Shown: positions 21,286-31,900 of the stretch, one piece after another
Position numbering within the stretch: the stretch's first letter is position 1
How the letters are laid out: every line of letters begins with the position of its first letter
NCBI GenBank assembly: GCA_965644315.1
Contig: CBFFRQ010000095.1
Coordinates: 124,001 to 188,000 of the forward strand
Reading direction: 5' to 3'
Length of the DNA: 64,000 nucleotides
Source: Caecitellus pseudoparvulus
Taxonomy: Eukaryota > Bigyra: Bicosoecida
Program-made: the position numbers and the translations under genes
Notes under the pieces: model-generated
Database searches by the model: none
Told to the model about the DNA's origin: nothing
Seen by the model: the letters and a program-made list of their open reading frames with translations, nothing else

Positions 21286-21388
21286 GGCGTGGTGGGTCCA
21301 GTTTCCGCACTTGGCGCTCTACCCAAACCAACACGCCTGCACGAGCAGCACGAGCGGCACAGCAAGGGGTGCTGAACAGTCGGTGGTC
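21286..21388 (-). promoter_or_regulatory. Conserved 5' flank of ankyrin gene C
   Basis: Third copy of the upstream block, including the GCTGAACAGTCGGTG end also seen at gene A (17822) but lost at gene B. 21389-21644 is unique and shows no gene. Confidence 0.6.
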
Positions 21389-21644
21389 ATGGCAGCCGCA
21401 AGAGGTTTGCATTGTCTCCGAGACTGGGTTCTGCCCCTACAGGGCAACATTCGGAGAGTGAGCAAGGGTCTGGCGGTACGCCCTTTTCGAACAGGTTTGA
21501 ACTCACCAAATAGGCGGAGACGGCTGCAGTGAATCACAAGGATATCGCAGGAGTCCCCTTTTTTGTCCCCGCTGTGCTTGCTCGGGATCCGAGAAGGGGT
21601 CCGGTTTGGGAAGGTGGATTGCGTGTGCTCGCAATGCTGAGCAG

Positions 21645-24600
21645 CTAGGCGTACTTTCGGAGAAGCTCTTGAGCTCTTGCAAGGGCTGAGTTGGCTGAGT
21701 CGGGTCTAGCCTCTTGCTCAGGGTTCTTGAGTTGAGAGTGGGCAGGTGTGTGATGTTGGGCAAAGCCAAGCCGTGCTGCTCGTGCAGCAGCTTGGATGCG
21801 AGCATGGCGAGCTTCAGAGCTTTCGAGCACGGATTCAACCCTAGCACCTTGCGGGCTGCTGGAAGCTGACTCCTTGTGAAGTTCTGCTGAAGTGTGCGAG
21901 CGGTGGGGTCCGCGCAGAGTGGCCTGTGCGGCTTGGGTGCGTTGCGTTGGCCTCATTGACAGCACGCGTGACGCTGTAGCTCGCGCAGCTTGCAATGAAG
22001 GGTTCTGGCCATGAGTCTGGGGTCGAGTGGAACTGGAAGGGCTCCTTGCCGTTAGCGGTGCAGCAGCACTGGTCGGTGGCTTGCTTATGGATACATCGAA
22101 GTTGTTAAGGACGGAAACTGGGGACAGCTTGGTTGCGCTGGGTTGCGTTGCTCGGTGTCGCGTAGGTGCAGGAGGGCTACGGTCTGCTGGCCCAGAAGAA
22201 GGAAGTGCTGATCGGCTCGTTTTCATCGGACGTACACCCCCTGATGGCAAGCTGGGGAAGAGTTTTGGCTTCTCGGTTTCAAGCACTAGCTGGTTGTCCG
22301 ACTGGGCGCTTGCCAGCTTGTCCGCATCATCTGGGGTAGCCTGGCTTGCCGTCCGCTTGAATAGCTGCGAAAACGTCACATTCCGACCAGGCGAGAAGAC
22401 GGTGCTGGCCTCTGGTATAGTGGGCTGGATTCCCACTTCGGAAGGCCAGTACTGTGTGGCAATCGTCTGTATCCGTGTGCTCGGGTGCTGCGAGGATGAG
22501 TGGAGATCACCCCTGGCCTCCTGCGAAGGGGATGCTTCGGACCCAGCCCCGAGCGTCATCCGCGATTTGCGTCCTTCAATGGCACTAAACGTGTCTGGGC
22601 TCTTCATGTTCTCATCCATGTGCTTCCAGGTGCGCGTGGGAAGGGGTGCAGGAAAGTGCGGCTCTGATTGCACTTCCGCAATGGACAGTGACTTGCCATG
22701 CTCCGTTCGTTCCGCAGAAGGAATGCGCCAGTGAACCACACCTGAGGGCTGAGACGAAGGTTCTGAATCCGGGCCCATTGGCCTTTGGGTCGGAAGTTCA
22801 GTGTGCCTTTCGCTGACGGAGCCGAGCTGAGCAGTGTGTTCGGCGGCTGCCGCGCCGGCGTCGCTCTGCTCATCTGACCTAGAGAGACTGGCAAGCACTG
22901 CGGTTTGCTCCGTCAAGCCTACTTCGTCGCATGAATGTGCAATGGACTCGTGAGGCAAGGTTTGCGGTGGGCTTTCAGTCATTGGTTGCTTGCTGTGGCT
23001 GGGTTGGGCAATGTGGTGAGAGCCACGCAAGTGGGGAAAAGGAACATGCACGCGATGATCACCTACAGAGTAGGGCTGACTCCATCTTGCGCCGTGAGTA
23101 TGGCTACTCAGGCCAGTCGAAGTGTGCCAAGGCTCATACGTGTCCGCTGCAGGGCGCAAAGGCGGCTCCATTGGAGCTGGGAACGAAGCAGAATGTGCGG
23201 GCAGCTCAGCCTCGGGAAAAGCAAGGCTGGCTACTTGTCGTTGAGAGGGGTCTACAACATGCGGAAATGGAACGTGGGGCATGGCCGCCTCTTGTTGAAA
23301 TGGCTCAACTGGGGCCGGGTGTTGCGGCATAGTCTGGTTCTGCACAGGCTCCACCGGCTCCCGTTCTTCTGGGCTGGTGGCAGCTGGGATAGAGAGCCCC
23401 TCAGCTCGGGACACACTCAACTTGACCTCTTTGTGGGGGTGCGGTGGCTGCGGGCTCACGCTCTGCTCATGCCTTTGTTGCATGGCCCGAGAAGCTGCAA
23501 AGTCCAACAAGCGCGCAACGGTGTCTGCGGTGGAAGTCGGGGACATGAACCCCAAAACTCCTGGCTCTGTGCGAGCCGCTGGTGCCGGAGAGAGCCTCTG
23601 CACAGCCTCGTCCACGTCGCTCTGTACAGGCGGGCGGTGTGTGGCAGGCCTCGGTGGTGTCAGCCTGCGAACTCGGGCGGAACCTCCAAGGGAATCGCGA
23701 CCCTGCTCAGGACTAACGGGTTCAGCTCCTTCAGTGTGACCTGACTTCTTCAAGATAGGTCTCACGTACAGGCCCCTGAAAGCAAGCTGCCGTTGAGAGA
23801 CACTGAGCGCTTCGCTGCCGGTGCCCGTGAGCGCATGCTGCCCACCTGCCGTGACAACGGACGAGCCCGCTGCCTGGGATTTAGCGAGCTGCTGGTCCAC
23901 GTGGTGAGCGTCCAAGCTGAATCCATCTTGTTCATGTTCGGGGAATGCGTGTGACGCTGTGCAAGGCTCCACAGAGTCATCCGAACCATCCCTGTTGGGG
24001 CGATCTGTACCCCCACGCTCGCCCACTTCCGTTTCGACACCACTCTCGGGTTTCACACTCTCACCGCTGTCATCAACTGGACCCTCGCCCCCACAGCGTT
24101 CCGATCCTACACTGCTACTGCTGCCTACCTCAGAGCCACCACCCCCAGTGTCCTTCCCGCCACCACCTTCTGACCCACCACCCTCACTCTTACCAGGTTG
24201 GCTCTCACCCCCCTTGCTGCCATCAGCTCCTTCGCTTGAGCTGTCCCATCCCCCAGTTCTTGCTTCCCTCCTGTCGCACCCAGACTCTTCACCAGCACTT
24301 CCCCGCCCCCCAGTGACGGCTTCCGGCTCATCGCGCTCACCCCCTTCATCTGCAATACCAGATCCTTCAGTGCTTGCCCCTGCCTCGTCACAACCAACCC
24401 CTTCGCCGGCACTTCCCACACCAGCAGCGCCCTCACACGCAGACTGCCCAGATCCTTCGCCATGGTCGCTACTTTCTTCACCCAATGGTTCAAGATGCGC
24501 AGACCCACTCTCGCGTTCCTTGCTGTCATGATGGCTTTCGCTCGACACTTCCCCGTGCTGAATCACAGCCGACGCACCAGACAAGTCAAGAGTGGAGCAG

Positions 24601-27255
24601 CTGGACTCATCTGATTCCACCAGGTCAGAGTCTACGTCAAAGGGGAGGTGCACATCGCTGTAGTACAACGCTGCCCTGGCCTGCTTCATCGCATCCCCAT
24701 CAGCTGCATGAAGCTTGCGCTTGTCGGGAGAGGGACTGGAGCCGTCGAAACCCAAGACTCTGGCAATCGCTTGGCTGGCTGCGCTCGGGTGTTCATCCTG
24801 TGCGTGCTGAGGTTTCGCAGTCACAACCTCCATGCCGTCGGGTGGGGATGGTTGGGCACTCCCCACAGGCGCTTGCAAGGAAACATGCCACCTCTGCAGT
24901 TTGGCAGGCGGCGCACAGTACTCCCCTTCAAACGGAGCATGTGGGTCAGGCAGCGGGCTCGTCGCCTGCGTACCACTCTCCCCATAAGTCCGCTGCGGCG
25001 GAGATTTCCTCTGGCTATGGGGGCGTGATATGCGTGAAACTGATGGCACCGGGCTGGCCTCCTGCAGCACGAACTGGACAGGCTGAAACGCGCGGGGCTG
25101 TGCAGGCGGGGAATCGCCCCGCGACTGCAACTCCTCAGACTCCTCCAGATCATGGGGCAGTCCTTTGAACGTCAAGTGCAGGGTCTGTGTGTGCTGCGCA
25201 TCCTGGGAGGCTCCATCCGACACCCAGTCAGTTGAGGCGGTGGGCTGGCGTGCTGCGTACTGTGCGATGGAGGCAGCAGCGCCCCACTGCACGCCACGCC
25301 GGGGCTGAGTCAGAGCTTGTGGGCTTGCAAAGCCGCCGTCTTGCGCTGTTCGAGAAGGCAGGCACGACAGCGGGAGTGTCTGCGGCAGCCCGGCCGCCTG
25401 TGCGATGGCGGCGGCTGCTGGCCACAAGGCCACCGCAGTGGCGCCGCCCATGCTGCTTCGTTCTTTCAAAGGCACGTGTTGGCGAATGGATCCCAGCAGC
25501 ATGATCCCGTCCCTGTCTTGTTCGGGCCCCGCAATCACCCGCAGGGCTGCTTCCGCTGCCTGCGCCGTGCTGGGTGGCGGGAACAGGTCCTCCCCCCCCC
25601 ACGACCCGAGGGACTCCTCCAGCACACCCAGCGCATCTACACACGAGGCTTCATGCAAGGCGTTGAAGGCTGCTTGCTGCCACCTCCACTGGTCCGCCCC
25701 CGCAGCAGCCATGGCCACGGCCAGCGTGGCAACGAGTGGCGCCGGTGGAGGCACAGTGTGGTGGGCGAGGCCTGCCGCGATGACACGCGACGTGTCGCCT
25801 TGCAGGAACACCCTGGCGGGGCCTGAGGCGCGGGGCACTGTGCGCAGGGACAGGCCCTGTCCCAGCACTGTGCGCACATTCCCGCGCCGGGCAGTGTCCG
25901 GCTTGGCCTGTGCTGCTAACCCCACAATGTGTGCGTGTGTGAGGGCTAACGGCACCCAGCCACTGGTGGCAGTGTCCCCATGAGCCGTCCCATGTGCAGC
26001 AACTTTGCTGCTGTCTCCAGGCACGGGCGAGCACCACACCAGCTCCACGCCAGGGGAGCCGGCAGCCGCGTGCTGACTGCTCCACAAGGGAGAATGACTC
26101 TGCTGTTCCTCTGCAGTCCACGTGAATCCGAACGATGTCGCTGCGGCAGAGAGAGCCAGGACTGCGTCGACAGAAAACTGGTTCGCGGTGGCCAGGAGCT
26201 GCATGGGCACTGGGCACGGGCAGTGGGCCGGCAACGGCGTCAGCCGCGACAGGACAATGCCCCGCACCCGACTGAGCAAACACTGCAGTAGCTCAGGCAC
26301 ACACGCGTCTGTGGCGGCACAGCCCTCCACGTCAAAGACCTGCAGCGAGCCTGCGATGCCGGCGGTCGTGAGGCCTGCTGAGAGGTGCAGCGTGGCCGCT
26401 CGAGCCAGGGCCGTCACGCCTTCGTCACCGATGCTGTTCCCAGCCACCCGCAGGGTTTGGATGCGGGGGGCGTGCTGCGTCGCCTGCAGCGCCAGCGCGA
26501 GGGACGCCGCACCAGCAGGTCCCATGCCTACTCTGCGCAGGTCCAGGTGGCACAGCCCCTGCAGGAGGGTCGGCTGGGGTACGTGTGGTGGGGCGGGCGA
26601 GTCCAGGCTCACCCCCACCACAGGCACCTGGACACCAGCACGAGAAGCAAAGGCGGGGGGGTTGCCAGGCCGCTGTCCACTGAGGGCAGTAGCAAGCAGG
26701 CACACCCCCGTGTCACCTAGGGCGGGGTTGAACGCCACTCCCAGCCCGTCAAACGCCGGGTCCGAGCCTGCATCAGCCCGCTGCGCTCCCTGAGCAGCAA
26801 GCACATGTGCAGAGGACGCTGTGAGGCCGGTGTTGGAGAGCATGATGCTGCGCAAGGTGTGGCTGTGTGGAAGGCATGGGAGCAGTGTGGCGGCCCCCTT
26901 GTCGCCAATGGTGTTGTCAGAGAGGTCCAGCACTCTCAGCTGGCCGCTGCGTCGCACAAACTCCGCCAGCGCCGGCGCGACGGCGTGCGACAGGTGGTTC
27001 TCGCGCAGGGAGAGGTCGGTGACATCTAGAACTGGACGTCCACCCCCATGCGTGCCGAGCATGGCCTGCAGCATGGCAACGACTGCTTTGTCCGTGAGGC
27101 GGCACTGGTTCAGGTGCAGCGTGTGCAAGCTTGGAGCGCAATGCACCACCCTCAGCAGGACACCGACCGCCCGCCTCGTGACAAGGGCCTTGCCAGATAA
27201 ATCTACGTGATCTACATGTGGGGGATTCCGCATGCGCCCCCGTAACTCCGCGAGC
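21645..27255 (-). CDS. LRR protein with very long disordered tail
   Basis: About 1870 residues from a probable acceptor (CTCTGCACAG) at 27256-27265; the first internal ATG is at 27233. The frame stays open up to 27629, but that part looks non-coding and the true first exon is unresolved. The N-terminal third holds about seven ribonuclease-inhibitor-type leucine-rich repeats (LHTLHLNQCRLTDKAVVAML; LRVLDLSDNTIGDKGAATLL; LCHLDLRRVGMGPAGAASLA; IQTLRVAGNSIGDEGVTALA). After a mid region of mixed character comes an extended low-complexity stretch (DNA ~24.0-24.6 kb) rich in Ser, Gly and Glu, then a Pro/Ser/Gln/His-rich tail ending in a short helical segment (SALARAQELLRKYA). RI-type LRRs bind proteins; the rest should be disordered. 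Named family not recognised. The erlin gene lies directly upstream on the same strand. Confidence 0.75.
23960..24600 (-). repeat. Ser/Gly/Glu low-complexity coding region in LRR protein
   Basis: Imperfect short coding repeats of the form G-E-G/E-S-G-C-D-E, for example EGVGCDEAGASTEGSG and EGGGSEGGGGKDTGGG. Strongly acidic, no predicted fold. Boundaries are approximate. Confidence 0.7.
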
Positions 27256-27625
27256 CTGTGCAGAGAGGCGTGGAGTAGCCAGTGGGTGTGAAACGTGGGC
27301 GAAACGCAAGCGCCAAACCCACGGCCTAGCTGGCAGCTGGTGGGGCCTGCGGATGACATCCTGGGTGTGCCTGGACCACATGATGTGTCAAGGCCCCGAT
27401 CGTGCGGAGCTGGCGACTCGCAGCCGTAGCCTGAGCGTCGTGAAGGGAGCAGCAGGCTCGGCTGGCTCAGGTGCACACCCGCAGCCAACGCCGCGCTGCA
27501 CTTGCCTGGCCACTGAGCGAAGTGGAAGGCTCCCCATGCACGAGGAGTGAAGGGGGTGGAAATGATCAACACCCCACGGCATCGATCCCACCACATGCCG
27601 TCCGCGATGTGAATTGTGTCCACAC

Positions 27626-28828
27626 TCATGACAAGTCCACTTCCCCGTCAGCGCCCACCTCGTACACGCCAGCTGCCCGGTTGGGCGCAGGTGCAGCGCC
27701 CCCTTGGTGCACGGAGCCATGGCGTGGGGCGGCGTTGTGCTGTGCCTGTGCCTGTGCCTGTGGGGGGCTTGGGCTGCTCTGTTCGACGTACATGTCAGGG
27801 ATGGAGGGGCCGAAGAAGACCTTGGACACGTTGGCCACGGAGCGGATCTTGGTGAACTCCAGGAAAGCCGGCGTCAGGCGCTTGGCGTTGGCCTCTGCCT
27901 CCTTCATGGACTTGTAGTGCTCCGCGTCCGCCAGTGCGCGTTCCCTGTCTACGTGCATGGCGTTGGAGATGTCAGCCATCTTGCGCCCAGCTTCCTTCTC
28001 CTCCAGCTTGCGCAGCATGTGCACGCGGGAGACGTTGGCGTCCTTCTGCGCAGACAGCGTGGCCAGGAGCTTCTCCGTCTGCGCCTCCATTTCGCGCACA
28101 CGCTGCACTTCGGTGGCGATGAGCAGCTGCGTCTTCTCCGCCTCCATGCGCTCGAAGTTCTCCTTGATTTGCGCAGGGATGCGGGGCTTGGTGACTCGCA
28201 CGCTGATGATTTCCACGCCCGGGGCCCACTCAGAGGCGCCCTGCTGCAAGGCTGCCTGCAGGGCTTCATCGAGAGTGTCGAACTTTGTAATGTACACCTC
28301 GCGCAAGGAGTGGGAGCTGCAGAACTGGTTCAACTCGTGGTGCACGCGGTCGAAGATGATGGGTCGGTCGTAGTGCACTGTGTAGTTCCTCACTGTCTCC
28401 AGCACGTGCTCCTTGCGCAGGCGGTTCACCACCTCCACTCGATCAAAGGACAGCAGCACACCGCCAGACGTGCCACAGGGGATGTTGCGCACGCTGTCAG
28501 TCTGGATCGTCACCTGCACCTGCTCCATTCTGAGGTGGCAGAGGGCAACTTCCGCATCCAGCACCACGCTCACTGGGAGGCAGCACGCAGCACGCACGAG
28601 TCGAGGTAGGGCACTTTCAGGTTGAAACCTGGCGTGGTTACTCGGTTTAGCAAGGCTCCGCCTCGCCAGTACACTCCGACATGCCCTGAGGGGAAGGCGT
28701 GGTGGCGTGCTGCGGAATGCTTGCTTGATTAGCAACACGCTCGCACCTTCCGACACTGTGTGAATGCCCAGGGGAATGGTGCCCAAGGCAAACAGGGCCA
28801 GAATGCCTCCAATGACTCGCAGAAACAT
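27626..28828 (-). CDS. ERLIN: Erlin (ER lipid-raft SPFH/prohibitin-domain protein)
   Basis: Erlins form large ring complexes on the ER lumen side and direct IP3-receptor and sterol-regulated degradation by ERAD. Three exons join in phase: 28828-28747, 28685-28598 and 28529-27626 (donors GTGCGA, GTGCGT; acceptors CCCCTCAG, CCACCTCAG), giving 357 aa. Residues 1-25 are a signal-anchor (VIGGILALFALGTIPLG). The splice restores GHVGVYWRGGALLNRVTTPG, the diagnostic erlin block, followed by TDSVRNIPCGTSGGV, RVEVVNRL, FDRVHHELNQFCSSHSL and APGVEIISVRVTKP of the SPFH domain. A charged coil and FFGPSIPDMY then match the erlin C-terminus. A Gln/Ala-rich tail (PQAQAQAQAQHN) from TGTGCC tandem copies is lineage-specific. 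The unspliced reading would replace the diagnostic block with unrelated sequence. Confidence 0.93.
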   Translation of the reverse strand: MFLRVIGGILALFALGTIPLGIHTVSEGASVLLIKQAFRSTPPRLPLRACRSVLARRSLAKPSNHARFQPESALPRLVRAACCLPVSVVLDAEVALCHLRMEQVQVTIQTDSVRNIPCGTSGGVLLSFDRVEVVNRLRKEHVLETVRNYTVHYDRPIIFDRVHHELNQFCSSHSLREVYITKFDTLDEALQAALQQGASEWAPGVEIISVRVTKPRIPAQIKENFERMEAEKTQLLIATEVQRVREMEAQTEKLLATLSAQKDANVSRVHMLRKLEEKEAGRKMADISNAMHVDRERALADAEHYKSMKEAEANAKRLTPAFLEFTKIRSVANVSKVFFGPSIPDMYVEQSSPSPPQAQAQAQHNAAPRHGSVHQGGAAPAPNRAAGVYEVGADGEVDLS

Positions 28829-28993
28829 GCCGTCAGCTCCTTGGCGTTGGCCGCGGGGTCTGAGTCCCTGGGCTAAGCCTGTCACGTGGCGACTGGCGCT
28901 GCGCTTGCACACGTGGTGCGAAGCAGACTACGTTGCGCGGCCGTCAAAGTGGGGGGAATGCGGCAATGCATAGCACGTGCATTCAAGTCGCCA

Positions 28994-31900
28994 CTACTGC
29001 AGTTTTGCCTCGGCGTCCTCGTCTGCCACCTGCAGCGGCAGCGACCCGCCGCCGCGCGCCAGGACGCCCGCCAAGGACACGAGCACGTCACGCAGCCCCT
29101 CCTGCACAGCGCTGCCCGGCACAAGGCGGGAGTGAGGCAAGAGCATCTGCCCCAGGCTGAGGAGCTGCTGCAGGGTGCTGTGCACTCTGCCGCTACGCGC
29201 AAACTGCGTCAAGCTGCGGCTGGCAGCGTCTGCTGCGGCTGTGGCCACGCCAGCTGCCTGCACCAGGGCCGCCTGTGGCACGGTGTGTAGTGTCGCGTGC
29301 CTCGCCTCCACGGCAGCCGCTTCGAGTGCTGATTCCTTGGTGCTCTTTCGGCTGCGGGCAGTGGTGGGCTGTGCCTCTGGCGACGGCCCACCTACCACTG
29401 CCACCACCTGCACCCACAAGCCCTCAGGGCACGCAGACGGCACCGCTGGTGCAGCGGGGGACGGCAGGAGCACTGTGAAGAGGCGGTGCGAGGTGCAGGC
29501 GGAGGGGTTCGGCCCCGTCCACACGCTCTGGCACTGCTGGCATGAGGCGGGGGCGGAGGCGGTGACACCCCCCTCCCCAGCTAACGCCTGCTCCTCGCTT
29601 GGCACAGCCCGCTGCAGGCAGGCCGCAGTGACGTCATGCACGGCCGTGCCCAGCACAGCCAGGGCCGGCAGCAGGTGGCAGGTGTGTGGCACCATGCTCG
29701 AGGCTGCTCGTGAGCGCAGTGCCTGCAGGCACGCGTGCACCTGCCCAGCAGGCACACCGTCAACACAGTGGGGCACCGTGCTCGCTTCGACTCGGGGGTC
29801 AGGCTGCTGCCCCTGCGCCACAAGGGTGACTTCGCTGTCCAGCACCGCCTCGGCGGCTGCCGCGACAGCGAGATCGGCGCGTGTCGCGTGAGGCAGGGCG
29901 GCGGCAGGGACGTCCAGGCCGGCGGGCGTGCTGCGGCCCTGCAGCGCCAAGCACTGCTGCACGGCAGCCAGCACAGACACCGAGTCGACTGTCCACATGG
30001 CATGCACGGGGCTGTCCATGGCACTGCCATCGGGACTCTCTTCGGGCCCTGCAGCGGGTGATGGTGGTGCCAGCGTGCTCTGGGCCTGCAACGCCACACA
30101 CCTGACTGCCGCCACTTCCTGCCACAGTGCTTTGGCGTGCGTCGAAGCCAGCGCTGCGTCGCTTGCGAGGGCAGACGCGACGGCGATCAGGGAAGCTTCC
30201 GCCTCCTGCATCCACGTCTGCACCATGACGGCGTCGTCGTGGGCGGCGGCCGCGACTCGCTCCGTCTGCACAGTGTGCAGGCGAGCCTGAGCGCACTGCC
30301 GCAGGGCGTGGGCGATGGAGAGGTGCACGGACACACGCAAGGCATCAACGGGGTGCTGCACTGCATCCAGCACGCCGAGCGCCAGGCGTGACTGCGCCAG
30401 ACCTTGCCGCAGCGCTTCGCAGTGCGCCGCTTGCACGCGAGGAGCGGTGAGCAGGACGCCCAGGCTGTGCTGTGCCGAGGCGTGCAGGGCCTGTGCCAGG
30501 GCAGGTGCAAAGGCGGTGCAGCCTTCGCGCCGCAGCCACCCTGTGCGGGGCGAGGCAGTGCCGGAGCTTGCCATGGCCAGTGCGCCCACCTTGCCCTGAG
30601 CCGCGCCCCCCGCCATGAGCAAGTGCACCGCCCTCTGTAGCAGGGAAGCAGCTGATGGTGTGCTGATGTCCATGCCTTGTTCCGCCAGGGCCACCCCTTG
30701 GCGCAGCAGGGTGGCTGTCGCAGTGCAGGTGGCGGCGAGGGTGGCCAGGGGTACTGCCCCCGCCACCAGCTGCCCCTGCAGACCAGACATGCCCCCGTGC
30801 AGTGCCGGGATCAGCAAGTCCAACACGCCCTCGCCCACAGCCAGCCCGCGGGACAGAGCTTGATGCAGAGTGGCCAAGGCTTCAGCCTGCAGGCCCAGGC
30901 GGACTTGCGCCTGGGCGGCCAGCAGACTGCAGTTCAGCTCAGCAGTCACGTCGTGGGCTTGTCGAGCCGCCACCACGGCGAGTCCAGCAGCCTCCGCGGC
31001 CTGTGACAGCGCCCCCACGCCCAGAAGAGCGGCGATGTTCAGCTGAGCGCACTGTAGCCAGAGTGTGCAGCCGGCAGGGGAGGACAAGGGGGGGTGAGCA
31101 GCCACCCCTCCATCTGCCCAGAACGAGGCAGCGCCCTGCTCTGCCCGGGCAGACAGCGCCTCCAGCAGCTCCCCTGCCACTGCGGCTGCAGCTGACGCGG
31201 CGTGGAACTGTCCAGCCACTAAGCGGGCGCCTCCGATCAGCAAGGCGGCCCGCACCGCTCGAGGGGATGGCGCAGCACCGCCGTCCTGCACATCCGCACT
31301 GCCCATGAGGCTGCACAGGGCCCAGCGGCCCCTGGCATCTGGCATGGGGGCGCGAAGCAGCCCAGCCTGCGCAGCGACGCGGCGGGCGAGGGCGACGGAT
31401 GCCCCCGTCAATTGCTGCGTCAGACCCATGGCTGAGGCCTGCAGGGGCGGCCCATCCCACGCGCCAGCACTGGGCAGCAGAGCTGTGGCGCTGGCGGCCT
31501 GCTTGTCCTTGCTGGAGCCGCGCTTGCCAGCGGACCGGGGGGACGAGGAGGTGGAGGAAGGGCGGGGCGAGGTGCCGTCGGTGCCCGGCAGCGGCCCCAT
31601 CCACACGCCGCCATCCATCGCAACGCCAGCGTCGCCAGAGCAGGGAGGCAAGGCAGGCTGAGCAGGGGCTGTGGCGGAAGTCTGCCGAGCACAAGCCAGC
31701 AGCACCTCAGCACGGGCCAGGGCCAGGTCTTGCACCAGGTCCCCCGGTACAGCGCCCAGCACCCCCTCATCCGGCACTAGGGAGGCGTCCGTCAGCCACT
31801 GCAGGGTGGGCAACGCTGCGGGGGATCCCACTGCCACATTGGGCGGCAGGGCGGGCAGGCGTGTGACACCCCCCGTGACGGCCTTGTCGGCAAGCGTGCC

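Noticed and set aside
22027-24531. Plus-strand frames (235, 269 and 190 codons) opposite the LRR gene tail
   Set aside because: Antisense of low-complexity coding DNA; compositions such as Pro/Ser runs mirror the Gly/Ser/Glu tail.
27626-27631. ATGA overlap of the erlin stop and an upstream start of the LRR frame, as in bacterial operons
   Set aside because: The genome is eukaryotic with introns; the LRR coding text only becomes convincing ~375 bp further on, after an acceptor.
27704-28609. 301-codon plus-strand frame opposite erlin
   Set aside because: Erlin on the minus strand is certain; the other frame is Leu/His/Val-rich shadow.
28529-28912. Unspliced N-terminus of the erlin frame (up to 428 aa)
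   Set aside because: It reads unrelated Arg/Leu-rich text where erlin's GHVGVYWRGGALL block must be; two introns restore the family sequence exactly.
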